A DNA stretch of 64,000 bases from Acidobacteriota bacterium (GTDB lineage Bacteria > Acidobacteriota > Holophagae > Acanthopleuribacterales > Acanthopleuribacteraceae), in NCBI GenBank assembly GCA_020637335.1, contig JACJWC010000011.1:1-64000 (forward strand), read 5' to 3'. Both the position numbers and the translations under genes were made by a program. Position 1 is the first letter of the stretch. Each line of letters begins with the position of its first letter. Below the pieces are notes generated by a model. The model saw only the letters and a program-made list of their open reading frames with translations. It searched no databases and was not told the DNA's origin. Of this stretch, positions 26,043-34,292 are shown one piece after another.

Positions 26043-26082
26043 ATGGAACTTCGTTCCATCGCGGGTAGGCAACCCGCGCCAC
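26043..26082 (-). repeat. Double REP-like hairpin
   Basis: ATGGAAC/GTTCCAT stem (26043-26059) directly joined to a CGCGGGT/ACCCGCG stem (26060-26078) with CCAC (GTGG on the minus strand) at the end. Confidence 0.85.
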
Positions 26083-26089
26083 ATTTTTT

Positions 26090-26160
26090 GGGCCTCCAGT
26101 AAGGGAGCGTTAGCGACCGACTGGGCGGATAGCAGCAAATCCAAACAGGCCTAAAGAGAT
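26090..26160 (+). repeat. ~70-bp direct repeat, copy 1
   Basis: GGCCTCCAGTAAGGGAGCGT... through GCCTAAAGAGAT recurs at 27198-27268 with few changes. A partial, degenerate version of its left half overlaps the xdhB 3' end at 29912-29945. Confidence 0.75.
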
Positions 26161-26209
26161 CGATGTTTCGAGAAAAAGATCTCTTGAAAAAAATGGATAA
26201 CGACCATGG

Positions 26210-26710
26210 CTACTTTTGCAGATTCAGGATTGCTGCGAATGGGGCGAACGGGCCTTTTGGGTCCGTCAGGACGGTCTGGGTGGTGGTTTCAGTAACCATG
26301 CAGCCATTGCAGGTGCGGACCGGTTGGGGATACACGATAAGGTCTCTCACCCATTGGACCTCTTCGTCGCTCAGAGGGCGGCCGTGGTCTTGGAGGCGCA
26401 GCAGCGCTTCTGCTGCGTAGAGACGCGCTGCAGGCGGGCCGGCCTTGAGCAGGAACCGCAATGCTTGGATTTCCTTTGCGCCCAATATCCGCTCTATGGC
26501 GATTCGTTCTGCAGGCGGTATACCCACGATAGTACAAATCTGCCCGTATTCGGCCTGATCTGAGGACAGTAGGCTGCGGAAGGCAGATCGATGGCGCCGT
26601 CGGATGGTGAGTGGACCCAATTCCGGATGTTGGGTTTCCAACTGCGTTCTCAGCTCAAGCCAGGGTATTTCAGAAGGGCTGGTCCCGATCCAAAACAAAA
26701 ACAACCACAT
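26210..26710 (-). CDS. Small predicted exported protein of unknown function
   Basis: This 166-aa protein starts with a very short hydrophobic leader (MWLFLFWIGTS), preceded by AGGAGC 7 bases before the ATG, which supports it as a real gene. A helical segment at ~85-125 (AARLYAAEALLRLQDHGRPL) resembles one HEAT-like helical pair. Near the C-terminus is a CNGC motif within a threonine-rich stretch (~133-145) that could form a disulphide or bind a ligand. The family is not recognised. It is isolated inside the repeat mosaic, with repeats on both sides, and may be a passenger gene. The leader lacks the usual positive n-region, as in several other secreted proteins in this window. Confidence 0.6.
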   Translation of the reverse strand: MWLFLFWIGTSPSEIPWLELRTQLETQHPELGPLTIRRRHRSAFRSLLSSDQAEYGQICTIVGIPPAERIAIERILGAKEIQALRFLLKAGPPAARLYAAEALLRLQDHGRPLSDEEVQWVRDLIVYPQPVRTCNGCMVTETTTQTVLTDPKGPFAPFAAILNLQK

Positions 26711-27092
26711 AAAAGATGCTCCTGAATGATGAGTTGAGCAAAAGTTCAGCCAGAACTAGGGAAATGGACCGAGGCAATGCTTTCAATCGCCCGCTGGGCT
26801 CTGGCCTGGCCGTTCGGCCGTTTTTCCCACCCCTCCTTTTGTCGGGGTGGGCTCATGGATCATTCGGCCGCTGGCCTCCTGGTAGAAGCTTGATTTGGAT
26901 TGAATTGCATGAGTCGGAATGTTGGGAAAAATCGGGCTACGGTGTGCCGTCCTGTGCGATGCTCGAATAGCCAACGCCAGAGCCGGATTGCGGATGTTCA
27001 GCTGCGTTGATGCGACGTTTCGGTGGGGTGAGGCGCTTGGGTTTGAACATTTTGCTGAACTTTGTGGCCTGATAATTTTTGGCGGCCGGATA

Positions 27093-27116
27093 CCCGGGTA
27101 AAACAACCCGGGCCAC
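27093..27116 (-). repeat. GTGG-headed REP-like hairpin
   Basis: Minus-strand GTGG plus CCCGGG stem with TTGTTTTA loop; same as 3301-3324. Confidence 0.85.
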
Positions 27117-27197
27117 ATTTTGGGACCGCCTTGGGCCTTTCTTTTGATCCGAGTCAAGTATTCCTTCAAGCGGATCCGCAGGATCCGAATAAGAGAG

Positions 27198-27268
27198 GCC
27201 CCCAGTAAGGGAGCGTTAGCGACCAACTGGGGGGATAGCAGCAAATCCAGACGGCCCTAAAGAGATTT
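27198..27268 (+). repeat. ~70-bp direct repeat, copy 2
   Basis: Second copy of 26090-26160, same orientation, about 1.1 kb apart, with the small exported-protein gene between the copies. Confidence 0.75.
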
Positions 27269-27437
27269 CAATTACTTTTTGGTTGTCTTGAATCCTGGTT
27301 GAGCAAGCTTTTCGCGCTTCGGAGAGATCGGTTTGGGATCTTTGTTGGTCTGGCGCTTGGGGTTAAGTGAGAGCGTGGCCATCTATCCATTGGGATGATG
27401 ATGGGCTTGTGCTTTCTCTCCCAAACCTGCATTTTTA

Positions 27438-27477
27438 ATGGAACTTCGTTCCATCGCGGGTTGGCAACCCGCGCCAC
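27438..27477 (-). repeat. Double REP-like hairpin
   Basis: ATGGAAC/GTTCCAT stem followed by CGCGGGTTGGCAACCCGCG and CCAC. Compared with 25819-25858, the first stem differs at two positions on each arm, so pairing is preserved or improved. Confidence 0.85.
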
Positions 27478-27500
27478 ATGGTTGGGTTTGGCCGTCTTTT

Positions 27501-27524
27501 GTGGCCCGGGTTGTTTTACCCGGG
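27501..27524 (+). repeat. GTGG-headed REP-like hairpin
   Basis: GTGG, CCCGGG stem, TTGTTTTA loop; part of segmental copy 2. Confidence 0.85.
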
Positions 27525-27606
27525 GCGATGGCCTTTCACTCTGTTTGAGCATTGGATTGGGCTGGGTTGCTGGTCTGGCTTTGGCGTTTTGAGGCCCGGT
27601 TTTTTT

Positions 27607-27628
27607 GTGGCCCGGGTTGTTTACCCGT
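27607..27628 (+). repeat. Shortened GTGG-headed REP-like hairpin
   Basis: GTGG then CCCGGG with a TTGTTTA loop and a truncated 3' arm (ACCCG). It lies immediately before the intron-split palindrome and faces it. Confidence 0.75.
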
Positions 27629-27631
27629 TCC

Positions 27632-27646
27632 GACAGGCTGGCAGCC
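27632..27646 (-). repeat. REP palindrome interrupted by the group II intron (5' part)
   Basis: GACAGGCT-GGC-AGCC ends at 27646 and continues as TGTC CCAC at 29899-29906, after the intron. Joining the exons restores a perfect 8-bp stem with GGC loop and a minus-strand GTGG head, like the other REP units here. Confidence 0.88.
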
Positions 27647-28264
27647 GTGTGACTCGGAGCTGTGGAAACGGCTTCAGATGATTAAGTTATTGTGTGGATG
27701 ATCTACGCGTTAGCTTATCAGAAGATTGGTGTTCCGTCACCTAATCCTACCAACACAGGCATCGGGAGTAATTCCTTTGTCTGAAGCTGTTGGGACAATG
27801 TAGCCCTCGGTCGATTGACCGGAAGGCCTTGGGCCAACGCTGCTAATGCCAAGGCGGCTGGGAGCTAGGATCAGATCCTATGGTTAACACATGTGAATCT
27901 CGTTCTGCGTCGTTAGCCTGAAGGAGTCGAAGGCATTACATAGGCTCCCTTGGATGGCGGTGAATTGGGCAGACTGTTCCCAATTCCACGGACACGCGCA
28001 AGCACCATCCCGGCGTTAGAGAGGAACCTAAGGGATCAACTTAGGCGTTTCCACGGAACCGAAGTAACCCCGTATCGTTCCAGCGGGTCTGGTAGGGCGA
28101 TCGTAAGGTCAACCGACGGCGATGCGGGTCAGAGAGGTTGGAAGAAGCGAATGCCGTCCTGTAATGGGGCGGATAGGGCTATACCCATTGCGCAAGCAAG
28201 CTGACGTCCAACTGGTGACAGATTGCGAGAGAACTTGAATTACCGAACTCAGGAGGACAAGCAA

Positions 28265-29809
28265 ATGACTCGGACTCATAGGGAGATCCCTGGTGCGGCC
28301 TCAACCGCTAAATTACGGTGGACAGCCATTAACTGGCGACACTGTGAAGCAACGGTTCTTCGGCTTCAAATGCGTATCGCAAAGGCAGTGCAAAGTAAAC
28401 GTTGGGGCCGCGTACAGGCGCTCCAGCATCTCCTGATCACGTCACATTCCGCACGGCTCCTGGCCGTTCGGTCCGTGACAACCAGTAAAGGGAAACGTAC
28501 GCCAGGTATTGATGGTGTGGTTTGGCGAACGGCGCAAGCCAAACTCCAAGCCACACAAACATTGCGCAGCCGGGGCTACAAGAGTAGTCCTCTGCGGCGC
28601 GTCCTCATTCGAAAATCCAACGGAAAGATGCGCCCTTTGGGGATTCCGACCATGCGCGATCGGGCCATGCAAGCCCTCCACGCCATGGCGCTTATCCCCA
28701 TCGCCGAGGTCCAAGCCGATATCCATTCCTATGGTTTCAGACCCCACCGCAGTGTGGCCGATGCCATCAAGCAATGTCATATCGTCCTCTCTCGGAGAAA
28801 CTGCGCACCCTGGATCCTCGAAGGAGATATCAAAGCCTGCTTCGACACGATTGACCATCCGTGGCTCAAAGCGCATATCCCCATGGATAAACGCATTCTC
28901 CACCAATGGCTCAAAGCCGGTTTTATGGAAAAAGGCGCTCTCTTCCCTACGGATGAGGGTACGCCTCAAGGCGGGGTGATCTCTCCCCTTCTGGCCAACA
29001 TGGTTCTCGACGGACTCCAGGAGACCGTCGCCCGTGTTGCACCAAGAGGGTCTAAGGTGAACTTCGTCCGTTACGCGGACGACTTCATCTGTACAGCTAA
29101 AGATCCCACCCTCCTGAAGGACACCATTCAACCTGCCATTGCCTCGTTCTTGGCTGAACGTGGACTCACCCTCTCCGAGGAAAAGACCCACATCACCCAC
29201 ATCGAGGATGGCTTTGACTTTCTTGGTTTCAACTTGAGGAAATACAACGGAAAACTTCTCTCTAAACCTGCAAAGGTCAAGATTCAAGCGTTTCGGCGAA
29301 AACTCAAGGAATGCTGCAGGCAACTGCGGTACAAGCCCACCCATCTCGTGATCGCAGCCCTTAATCGGAAGCTGCGGGGCTGGGGCAACTTCTACCGCCA
29401 CTCCTGCGCCAAGAAAATCTTTGGCTCAATCGACCACACCCTTTTCCAAATGATTTGGCGTGAGCTCAAGCACAGGCACCCTCAGAAATCCGCAACTTGG
29501 AATAAGGCTCAGTATTTTACCAGAGTCGGCTCCCGGGACTGGATCCTGACAGGTCTGGAACGCAAAGGCCAGCAGGTAAGAAGACACTTTCTTCTCCCAC
29601 TGAACCGCGTACCTATCCTGCGCCACATCAAAATCAAAGGAGTTGCTCACCCCTTTGACTCAGATTTCAGATTCTATCTCAAAAAGCGGAAGATCATTCT
29701 TCAAGCCTTACGAGCCCGGCTGAAATCGAAGCTCACGACCACTTCAGCTTGGTACCCAGTCAAAGGGGCCAGTTCAGGAAACCGCCTGCCGGGTCATCAC
29801 CCTCGATGA
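28265..29809 (+). CDS. ltrA: Group II intron reverse transcriptase/maturase (LtrA-like)
   Basis: This 514-aa RT is encoded inside the intron. It helps the RNA fold and splice and copies it at new sites. Visible RT blocks are GIDGVVW (RT1-like), KSNGKMRPLGIPTMRDRA (~115-135), SYGFRPHRS, GDIKACFDTIDH, GTPQGGVISPLLAN and the catalytic YADD at 270-273, followed by GFDFLGFNLRKY and the thumb/maturase X region up to ~490. The usual C-terminal HNH endonuclease with its CxxC pairs is absent: the protein stops after a short SAWYPVKGASSGNRLPG tail. Mobility would then rely on nicks at replication forks or hairpins. I use ATG 28265, because AGGAGG lies 8 bases upstream, rather than the frame opening at 28223. 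Confidence 0.95.
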   Translation: MTRTHREIPGAASTAKLRWTAINWRHCEATVLRLQMRIAKAVQSKRWGRVQALQHLLITSHSARLLAVRSVTTSKGKRTPGIDGVVWRTAQAKLQATQTLRSRGYKSSPLRRVLIRKSNGKMRPLGIPTMRDRAMQALHAMALIPIAEVQADIHSYGFRPHRSVADAIKQCHIVLSRRNCAPWILEGDIKACFDTIDHPWLKAHIPMDKRILHQWLKAGFMEKGALFPTDEGTPQGGVISPLLANMVLDGLQETVARVAPRGSKVNFVRYADDFICTAKDPTLLKDTIQPAIASFLAERGLTLSEEKTHITHIEDGFDFLGFNLRKYNGKLLSKPAKVKIQAFRRKLKECCRQLRYKPTHLVIAALNRKLRGWGNFYRHSCAKKIFGSIDHTLFQMIWRELKHRHPQKSATWNKAQYFTRVGSRDWILTGLERKGQQVRRHFLLPLNRVPILRHIKIKGVAHPFDSDFRFYLKKRKIILQALRARLKSKLTTTSAWYPVKGASSGNRLPGHHPR

Positions 29810-29823
29810 CCTTACTGTTGCTT

Positions 29824-29898
29824 GAGCCGTATGAAGGGAAACTTTCACGTACGGTTCTTAGGGGGAGATGGAGCCGCAAGGCTCCATCCCTACCCGAT
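29824..29898 (+). ncRNA. Group II intron domains V and VI
   Basis: Domain V is the 34-nt hairpin at 29824-29857 (GAGCCGTATGAA ... TTCACGTACGGTTC) with the conserved AGC triad. Domain VI is 29861-29898, a GGAGCC/GGCTCC stem with a GCAA tetraloop and a bulged adenosine (29892) 6 bases from the end, the expected branch point. Confidence 0.9.
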
Positions 29899-29922
29899 TG
29901 TCCCACATTTTTTGGCCTCCCG

Positions 29923-32205
29923 TTAGGGTGCGTTTGTGACTGACTGGGGCGCTGGTTCGCGGACGGGGGTGTGCAGGGCGAGCAGGGCGCGTTCGGGCGT
30001 CATGGGTGCGTGGAAGGCTAGTGGGCCTTTTTGCTGGGCGCGGATGGCGTGGCGCAAGGCGAAGTAGCCGCCGATCCCGTACATGAGCGGCGGTTCGCCG
30101 ACCGCTTTCGAGCCGCGAATCGCGTAGCTGTGATTGCTTTCCAGGCAGATCAGTTCGATTTCTTTCGGCGCCGCATACAGGTCAGGCACCTTGTAAGTCG
30201 ACAGCGCGTGCGATCTTAAGCGGCCCGATTCGTCGTAGGCGACTTCTTCACAGGTCATCCAGCCCAAACCTTGGACCAATCCCCCTTCGAGTTGGCCCTG
30301 GTCCACGATCGGCACCAAGGATCGGCCCAAATCGTGGACGACCGAAACCCGATCCAAGCTGTAGGTGCCCAACATGCTGTCCAAGGTCGTTTCCACCAGG
30401 GCTGCCCCGTAAACGTGGTACGCAAACGGATGGCCTTTTTCCTTTTCCAGATCGAAATGCAGGCCGTGCGGCGAATAAAAGGCCTGCTCGCTCAACGAAA
30501 CCCGTTGGAAATGGGCATGCAATGCCAGAGCATCAAATGTCATTTCAAAACCGTTGGGACCCGTGACCTTGCCCTCGTGAAAGTGGTAATCCTGCGGTTT
30601 TCCGCCGTGGTCCTGAACCAATAAAACCCGGAAGCGATCGATCAAACGCTGGCAGGCCAGGTCCAAGGCTTTGCCGTTCAGATCGGCCGTGGCACTGGCT
30701 GCGGAGGGCGAGGTATTCGCGTTACGAGTCGTATTCGTATACTCGATTTTGACCCGTTCGGCCGGTACACCCAAGGCACTCGCCGCCACCGCTCTCAGTT
30801 TGGAAACCACGCCCTGGCCCATTTCGACTGCCCCAGTACTGACCAGCACGCTGCCGTCCGTGTAGACGTGCAACAGCGCCGAGCCCTGGTTCATGTGGGT
30901 TTTGGTGAAGGAAATGCCAAAACAGATCGGCATGACGGCCAGCCCGCGTTTGTAACGGTTCGACGTTTGGTTATGCTGTTCGACTTGTTGCCAACGTTTG
31001 GCCAATTGGAAATCCGATTCCAAACGATCCCAACAGGTTTGGGCCTGGCTTTCACTCACCGTTTGACCATAAGCAAACACATCGCCATCGCGTAGCAGGT
31101 TCTTTTTCTGTAACTGCCAGGTGGGGATGCCGAGCGATTCGGCTGCGTGGCACAGGGCTGATTCCATGACGAACATGCCTTGGGGTCCACCGAACCCGCG
31201 GAACGCGGTATTGGGCGGAACATGCGTTTTACACGACATGGCGACCGCTTTGACGTTGGGCACCCGATAGGCATTGGTGCAGTGGAACAAGGTGCGTTCC
31301 AAAACGGCCGGTGAGAGGTCGGCATGGGCGCCCGCATTTTGAAAGAAGGTAGCCTGGTAGGCCACGATGTTCAGGTCGGCATCCAATCCAATTTGGTAAT
31401 CGGCCTGGTAAGGATGGCGTTTGCCGGTCATGCGCAAATCGCGCAGGCGATCCAGGACCAGTTTGGCCGGTCGTTTAAAGCGATGCGCGACCAAAGCGAC
31501 CATGACGGCCCAGGGTGTGGCTTGGTCTTCCTTGCCACCAAACCCGCCGCCCAGCCGGGTAACCTCGACTTCGATGGCGTGCATGGGTAGTCCCAAAACG
31601 CGCGCGGTTGTGCGTTGCACAGCGGTTGGTCCTTGGGTGGACGAAATGATCCGCACCCCATCGTGCATCGTGGGAAACGCCATGGTCGCCTGGGTTTCCA
31701 GGTACAAATGTTCCTGGCCGCCAACCTCGGCGCGCCCGGAAAAAACGTGTTTGGCTGATGCGAATCCGGCCGAAACATCGCCCATTTCAAAGGTTCGCAC
31801 CCGGCCGATGATATCGCCACGGGCAGCGGCTTCGCGCGGATCGGTACAGACGGGCAGCGCTTCGATTTCGGCTTGGATTAAACCGGCCGCCTTGGTTGCG
31901 GCGGCATTGGATTCGGCCACGACCAGGGCCAGCGGTTGACCGCGGAACTCGACGGTATGATCGGCCAGCAACGGTTCATCGGGGATGATGCCGCCGATCT
32001 GGTTCTCACCGGGAATATCGCGCGCGGTTAGAATCGCAACGACGCCGGGTACGGCCAATGCTGCGCCGATGTCTAAGGCGCGCACGTGGCCGTGGGCAAC
32101 AGGCGAATCAAAGGGAACGACATGCAGTCCGTTGGCCGGAAAGGGTAAATCGTCCAGATAAGGCGTTTTGCCGCAGACATGGCTGAGTGCATCCCAATGG
32201 GTCAT
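29923..32205 (-). CDS. xdhB: Xanthine dehydrogenase, molybdopterin-binding subunit
   Basis: This 760-aa protein is the large subunit of a molybdenum hydroxylase, probably oxidising hypoxanthine/xanthine. Seen are the N-terminal GKTPYLDDLP and GHVRALDIGAALAVPGV segments, the molybdopterin loops LGGGFGGKE (~228) and AFRGFGGPQG (~333), the MGQGV loop (~457) and GSKAVGEPPL near residue 712, which holds the catalytic glutamate. The length fits bacterial XdhB. It overlaps the xdhA stop by 4 bp, so the two are coupled. No XdhC maturation factor is visible within the window. The last ~8 codons run into a degenerate copy of a 70-bp repeat, and the stop is only 25 bp from the group II intron. Other purine or aldehyde oxidases of the family are possible. 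Confidence 0.93.
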   Translation of the reverse strand: MTHWDALSHVCGKTPYLDDLPFPANGLHVVPFDSPVAHGHVRALDIGAALAVPGVVAILTARDIPGENQIGGIIPDEPLLADHTVEFRGQPLALVVAESNAAATKAAGLIQAEIEALPVCTDPREAAARGDIIGRVRTFEMGDVSAGFASAKHVFSGRAEVGGQEHLYLETQATMAFPTMHDGVRIISSTQGPTAVQRTTARVLGLPMHAIEVEVTRLGGGFGGKEDQATPWAVMVALVAHRFKRPAKLVLDRLRDLRMTGKRHPYQADYQIGLDADLNIVAYQATFFQNAGAHADLSPAVLERTLFHCTNAYRVPNVKAVAMSCKTHVPPNTAFRGFGGPQGMFVMESALCHAAESLGIPTWQLQKKNLLRDGDVFAYGQTVSESQAQTCWDRLESDFQLAKRWQQVEQHNQTSNRYKRGLAVMPICFGISFTKTHMNQGSALLHVYTDGSVLVSTGAVEMGQGVVSKLRAVAASALGVPAERVKIEYTNTTRNANTSPSAASATADLNGKALDLACQRLIDRFRVLLVQDHGGKPQDYHFHEGKVTGPNGFEMTFDALALHAHFQRVSLSEQAFYSPHGLHFDLEKEKGHPFAYHVYGAALVETTLDSMLGTYSLDRVSVVHDLGRSLVPIVDQGQLEGGLVQGLGWMTCEEVAYDESGRLRSHALSTYKVPDLYAAPKEIELICLESNHSYAIRGSKAVGEPPLMYGIGGYFALRHAIRAQQKGPLAFHAPMTPERALLALHTPVREPAPQSVTNAP

Positions 32206-33590
32206 ACCGCCACCTCCTCATCGCGGAACAGGGTTTCAAAATGGACTTTCAGCTGTTGGGTCAGCAGCAGGCGTTTATACTCGGCACTACCGCGCACATC
32301 GCTGATCGGTGCAATCTCGCGATTGGCGATAGCTAATGCCTGTTCAAAGATTTGGGCATCCGGTTTTTTGCCCTCGAGGAATCTGGAGGTTTCACGCAGG
32401 TAGAGTGGGACGGGAGCTACCCCACCCGCGGCCAGGGCGACACGCTGGATGTGATTGTCTTTGAGCCAGATGCGCATGGCGCTGTTGACCGAAGCGATAT
32501 CCAGGTAGGTCCGTTTGGAGACTTTGAGGAACTGGAACCGACTGTCGCCTTTGGGAATGGTCAGACCCCAAATCCGTTCACCGGGATTCAGCAGCAGCTT
32601 TTTGTAATCGAGAAAAAAGTCGGCGAGTGGGAATCGGCGCTCATCGGGTTCGTGGATGCCGACCGAAATTTCGGCATCCATGGCCAGGAACAGGATGGAG
32701 AGATCGCCAATCGGCGAGGCATTGGCCAAATTACCGGCAACGGTGGCGATATTGCGAATTGGGGTCGAGGAAATTAAGCGCAACTGATCGGTCCAATTTG
32801 GGATCCAATCAAAACAGGGACTGTTCAGCAGATCCGTCACCGTGGCGGAACCATCAACCCACAGGGAATCACCTTGTTCGCGGATGGAACGCTTGCCCGG
32901 TTGACGGTGGACCAAGACTACCGATTCCTCCTGGATTTGCTCGGGGATCTGAACCAGCAAATCGGTCCCACCGGCCAAAAAACGCCCGGAGCCAGAGCCG
33001 GCGGAAACTGCAGGGATTGCAGCTAACTGGCCTGGAATGTCGCGAAAATAGGCGGGCACCCAGCAGGCAGAGACCAAACCCGACAGGTCGCGCTGGCCCA
33101 AGCTGCGGTTCAATTCGGCGGTTAGGTCCTGTGCGACTTGTTTAAGGGATTGGTAACCGGTACAGCGGCAGATATTGCCGTCAATGGCCTGCTCGGCGGC
33201 CTGTCCGGTCAAGGCACCATCGCCCAAGGCAAACGCCATCCAGGACATGACAAAACCGGGTGTGCAGAATCCACACTGGGTTGCACCGCGCGTGACCATT
33301 GCCGTCTGAACAGGATTCGGTGCAATTTCCTGCAGGCCTTCAACGGTGACAACATGGGTGCCATGTACATTACCAAGCGGGAACAGGCAGGACGTAATCG
33401 ATTGATAGGAAACGTGTTTCGACTGCGGATCGAGGTAACCGAGCAGGACGCAACAGGCACCACAATCGCCTTCCCGGCAGCCGGCTTTGGTACCAACCAA
33501 ATCGCGATGGGTGCGAATAAAGTCAAGCAGTGGGGTGGCTGGCGCCGCATCGGTTTCCACCCGTTGATCGTTTAAATAAAACTGAATCAT
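32202..33590 (-). CDS. xdhA: Xanthine dehydrogenase, 2Fe-2S/FAD subunit
   Basis: This 462-aa small subunit carries electrons from molybdenum to NAD+. The first 2Fe-2S cluster is bound by GCREGDCGACCVLLG (~38-52), the second by QCGFCTPGF and CRCTGY (~103-145). The FAD domain begins near 190 with AGGTDLLVQ (~207) and TIRNIATVAGNLANASP (~285, P-I-R-N pattern), and a CO-dehydrogenase flavoprotein C-terminal domain ends the protein. I start at ATG 33588-33590, as AAAGGA lies 5 bases upstream; the adjoining GTG one codon earlier would be too close. It is divergent from a small ORF at 33672. The promoter should lie within 33591-33671. Confidence 0.94.
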   Translation of the reverse strand: MIQFYLNDQRVETDAAPATPLLDFIRTHRDLVGTKAGCREGDCGACCVLLGYLDPQSKHVSYQSITSCLFPLGNVHGTHVVTVEGLQEIAPNPVQTAMVTRGATQCGFCTPGFVMSWMAFALGDGALTGQAAEQAIDGNICRCTGYQSLKQVAQDLTAELNRSLGQRDLSGLVSACWVPAYFRDIPGQLAAIPAVSAGSGSGRFLAGGTDLLVQIPEQIQEESVVLVHRQPGKRSIREQGDSLWVDGSATVTDLLNSPCFDWIPNWTDQLRLISSTPIRNIATVAGNLANASPIGDLSILFLAMDAEISVGIHEPDERRFPLADFFLDYKKLLLNPGERIWGLTIPKGDSRFQFLKVSKRTYLDIASVNSAMRIWLKDNHIQRVALAAGGVAPVPLYLRETSRFLEGKKPDAQIFEQALAIANREIAPISDVRGSAEYKRLLLTQQLKVHFETLFRDEEVAV

Positions 33591-33671
33591 CACAATCCTT
33601 TAGTCAAAAATCTAGTCTATGATGGGCCCATTGGCAACTCACAGAGGCAATGAATTAAGGAAGGGAACATT

Positions 33672-33854
33672 ATGAATGAAAGGGACGAATTTGAGTTCAA
33701 AAAACAGTTGGTCCTGGCCGCACTGACCGGTTTGAGCCAAAAATTCACAGGAAGTAACCAAAAAGATGTAGCCCAAGGCGTGATGATGCTGGCCAATGCA
33801 ACGTTGGAAGCATGGAAAGCCACTCAGCCCAAAAAAGCCGATTGGCTGGAATAG
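33672..33854 (+). CDS. Small hypothetical protein
   Basis: This 60-aa, mostly helical, charged protein (MNERDEFEFKKQLVLAALTG...) is preceded by a purine-rich GGAAGGGAA four bases before the ATG. It is divergent from xdhA. It contains no membrane segment or known motif. The good ribosome site and amphipathic pattern make it more likely real than chance, but there is no family assignment. Confidence 0.5.
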   Translation: MNERDEFEFKKQLVLAALTGLSQKFTGSNQKDVAQGVMMLANATLEAWKATQPKKADWLE

Positions 33855-33993
33855 GTTACACAATTCGGCAGCGTTGGCGGATGCGGCTGATTTCGTCAGG
33901 GATTTTGCGCTAAATTGGCCAAAAGTTTTCTTGCGCACTCATTCCAATGTCCAAACCGATCCGGAGTTTTTGGTGTTATGAAAGGCCGTCTCA

Positions 33994-34015
33994 CCGGGTA
34001 ACCTACCCGGGCCAC
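33994..34015 (-). repeat. GTGG-headed REP-like hairpin near RAYT
   Basis: Minus strand: GTGGC then a CCGGGT/ACCCGG stem. The same unit, same orientation, is found on the other side of the transposase at 34983-35005. Confidence 0.88.
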
Positions 34016-34030
34016 AATATTAAGCCCCAT

Positions 34031-34070
34031 GTGGCGCGGGTAGGCTACCCGCGATGGGGCGAAGCCCCAT
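34031..34070 (+). repeat. Double REP-like hairpin near RAYT
   Basis: GTGG (34031-34034), CGCGGGTAGGCTACCCGCG, then ATGGGGCGAAGCCCCAT. The second stem is ATGGGGC here but ATGGAAC in the 26-27 kb copies, with both arms changed together. Confidence 0.88.
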
Positions 34071-34292
34071 TTAAAATGCTGACTAGTGCGAATGCCCAAG
34101 ACCTGGCTCAAAACCCAAATGACAGATAGCCCCCCTCCCCCAATACAGCATGGGTTATCCCCAAAAGACCAATCCAAATATCCAGAAAGAAAAAAGCTCC
34201 TTTATCATAACTCCAAATCCATCATAAGTGCACGGTAATTTTTATGCTATTGTAAACTCATAAAAAACCAACAAACAAATTTGGATTGAATT

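Larger units (their letters stand above)
25230..26209. other. Intergenic repeat mosaic upstream of BREX
   Basis: About 980 bp with no supportable gene. The first ~150 bp are AT-rich and likely hold the BREX promoter. From 25440 to 26160 the plus strand is strikingly G/T-rich and built of REP-like hairpins and segmental repeats that recur at 27198-27628. Long open frames on either strand here (for example 25481-25933 minus) are proline/lysine or glycine/tryptophan-rich by-products of the base bias and have no ribosome sites. Confidence 0.6.
27424..27603 (+). repeat. ~180-bp segmental duplication, copy 2
   Basis: Second copy of 25804-25985. It contains the double hairpin at 27438-27477 and the GTGG hairpin at 27501-27524. 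Confidence 0.8.
26711..27646. other. Intergenic repeat mosaic and 5' exon of the group II intron
   Basis: About 940 bp without a convincing gene. The first 380 bp are single-copy and contain only short frames. A REP-like hairpin lies at 27093-27116, the second 70-bp repeat at 27198-27268, the second 180-bp segment at 27424-27603 and two more hairpins up to 27646, where the intron begins. A palindromic GCGGATCCGCAGGATCC unit near 27171-27187 is echoed near 3098-3116. Confidence 0.6.
27647..29898 (+). mobile_element. Group II intron with reverse transcriptase, inserted in a REP palindrome
   Basis: The 5' end begins GTGTGACTCGG, a standard group II start. The 3' end is ...CTACCCGAT after a recognisable domain V (29824-29857) and domain VI with a bulged A at 29892. 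Both ends are confirmed because exon joining rebuilds a perfect palindrome (GACAGGCT/AGCCTGTC). GGCTG at 27856-27860, ~210 nt into domain I, can pair with CAGCC at the end of the 5' exon and is a candidate EBS1. The RT ORF (28265-29809) lies in domain IV. Total length is 2252 bp. RNA ends and ORF look intact, so the element may be active. RT sequence suggests the chloroplast-like/bacterial lineages of ORFs rather than a group IIC element; this is a judgement by eye. Confidence 0.93.
33855..34292. other. Intergenic region upstream of the RAYT gene with two REP units
   Basis: About 440 bp with no gene. It holds two REP-like elements (33994-34015 and 34031-34070) and an AT-rich leader from ~34190, likely containing the promoter of the transposase gene. 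Confidence 0.7.

Noticed and set aside
28442..29401. 319-aa open frame antisense to the maturase
   Set aside because: The sense strand has full RT motifs; the antisense frame has no family resemblance and arises from codon bias.
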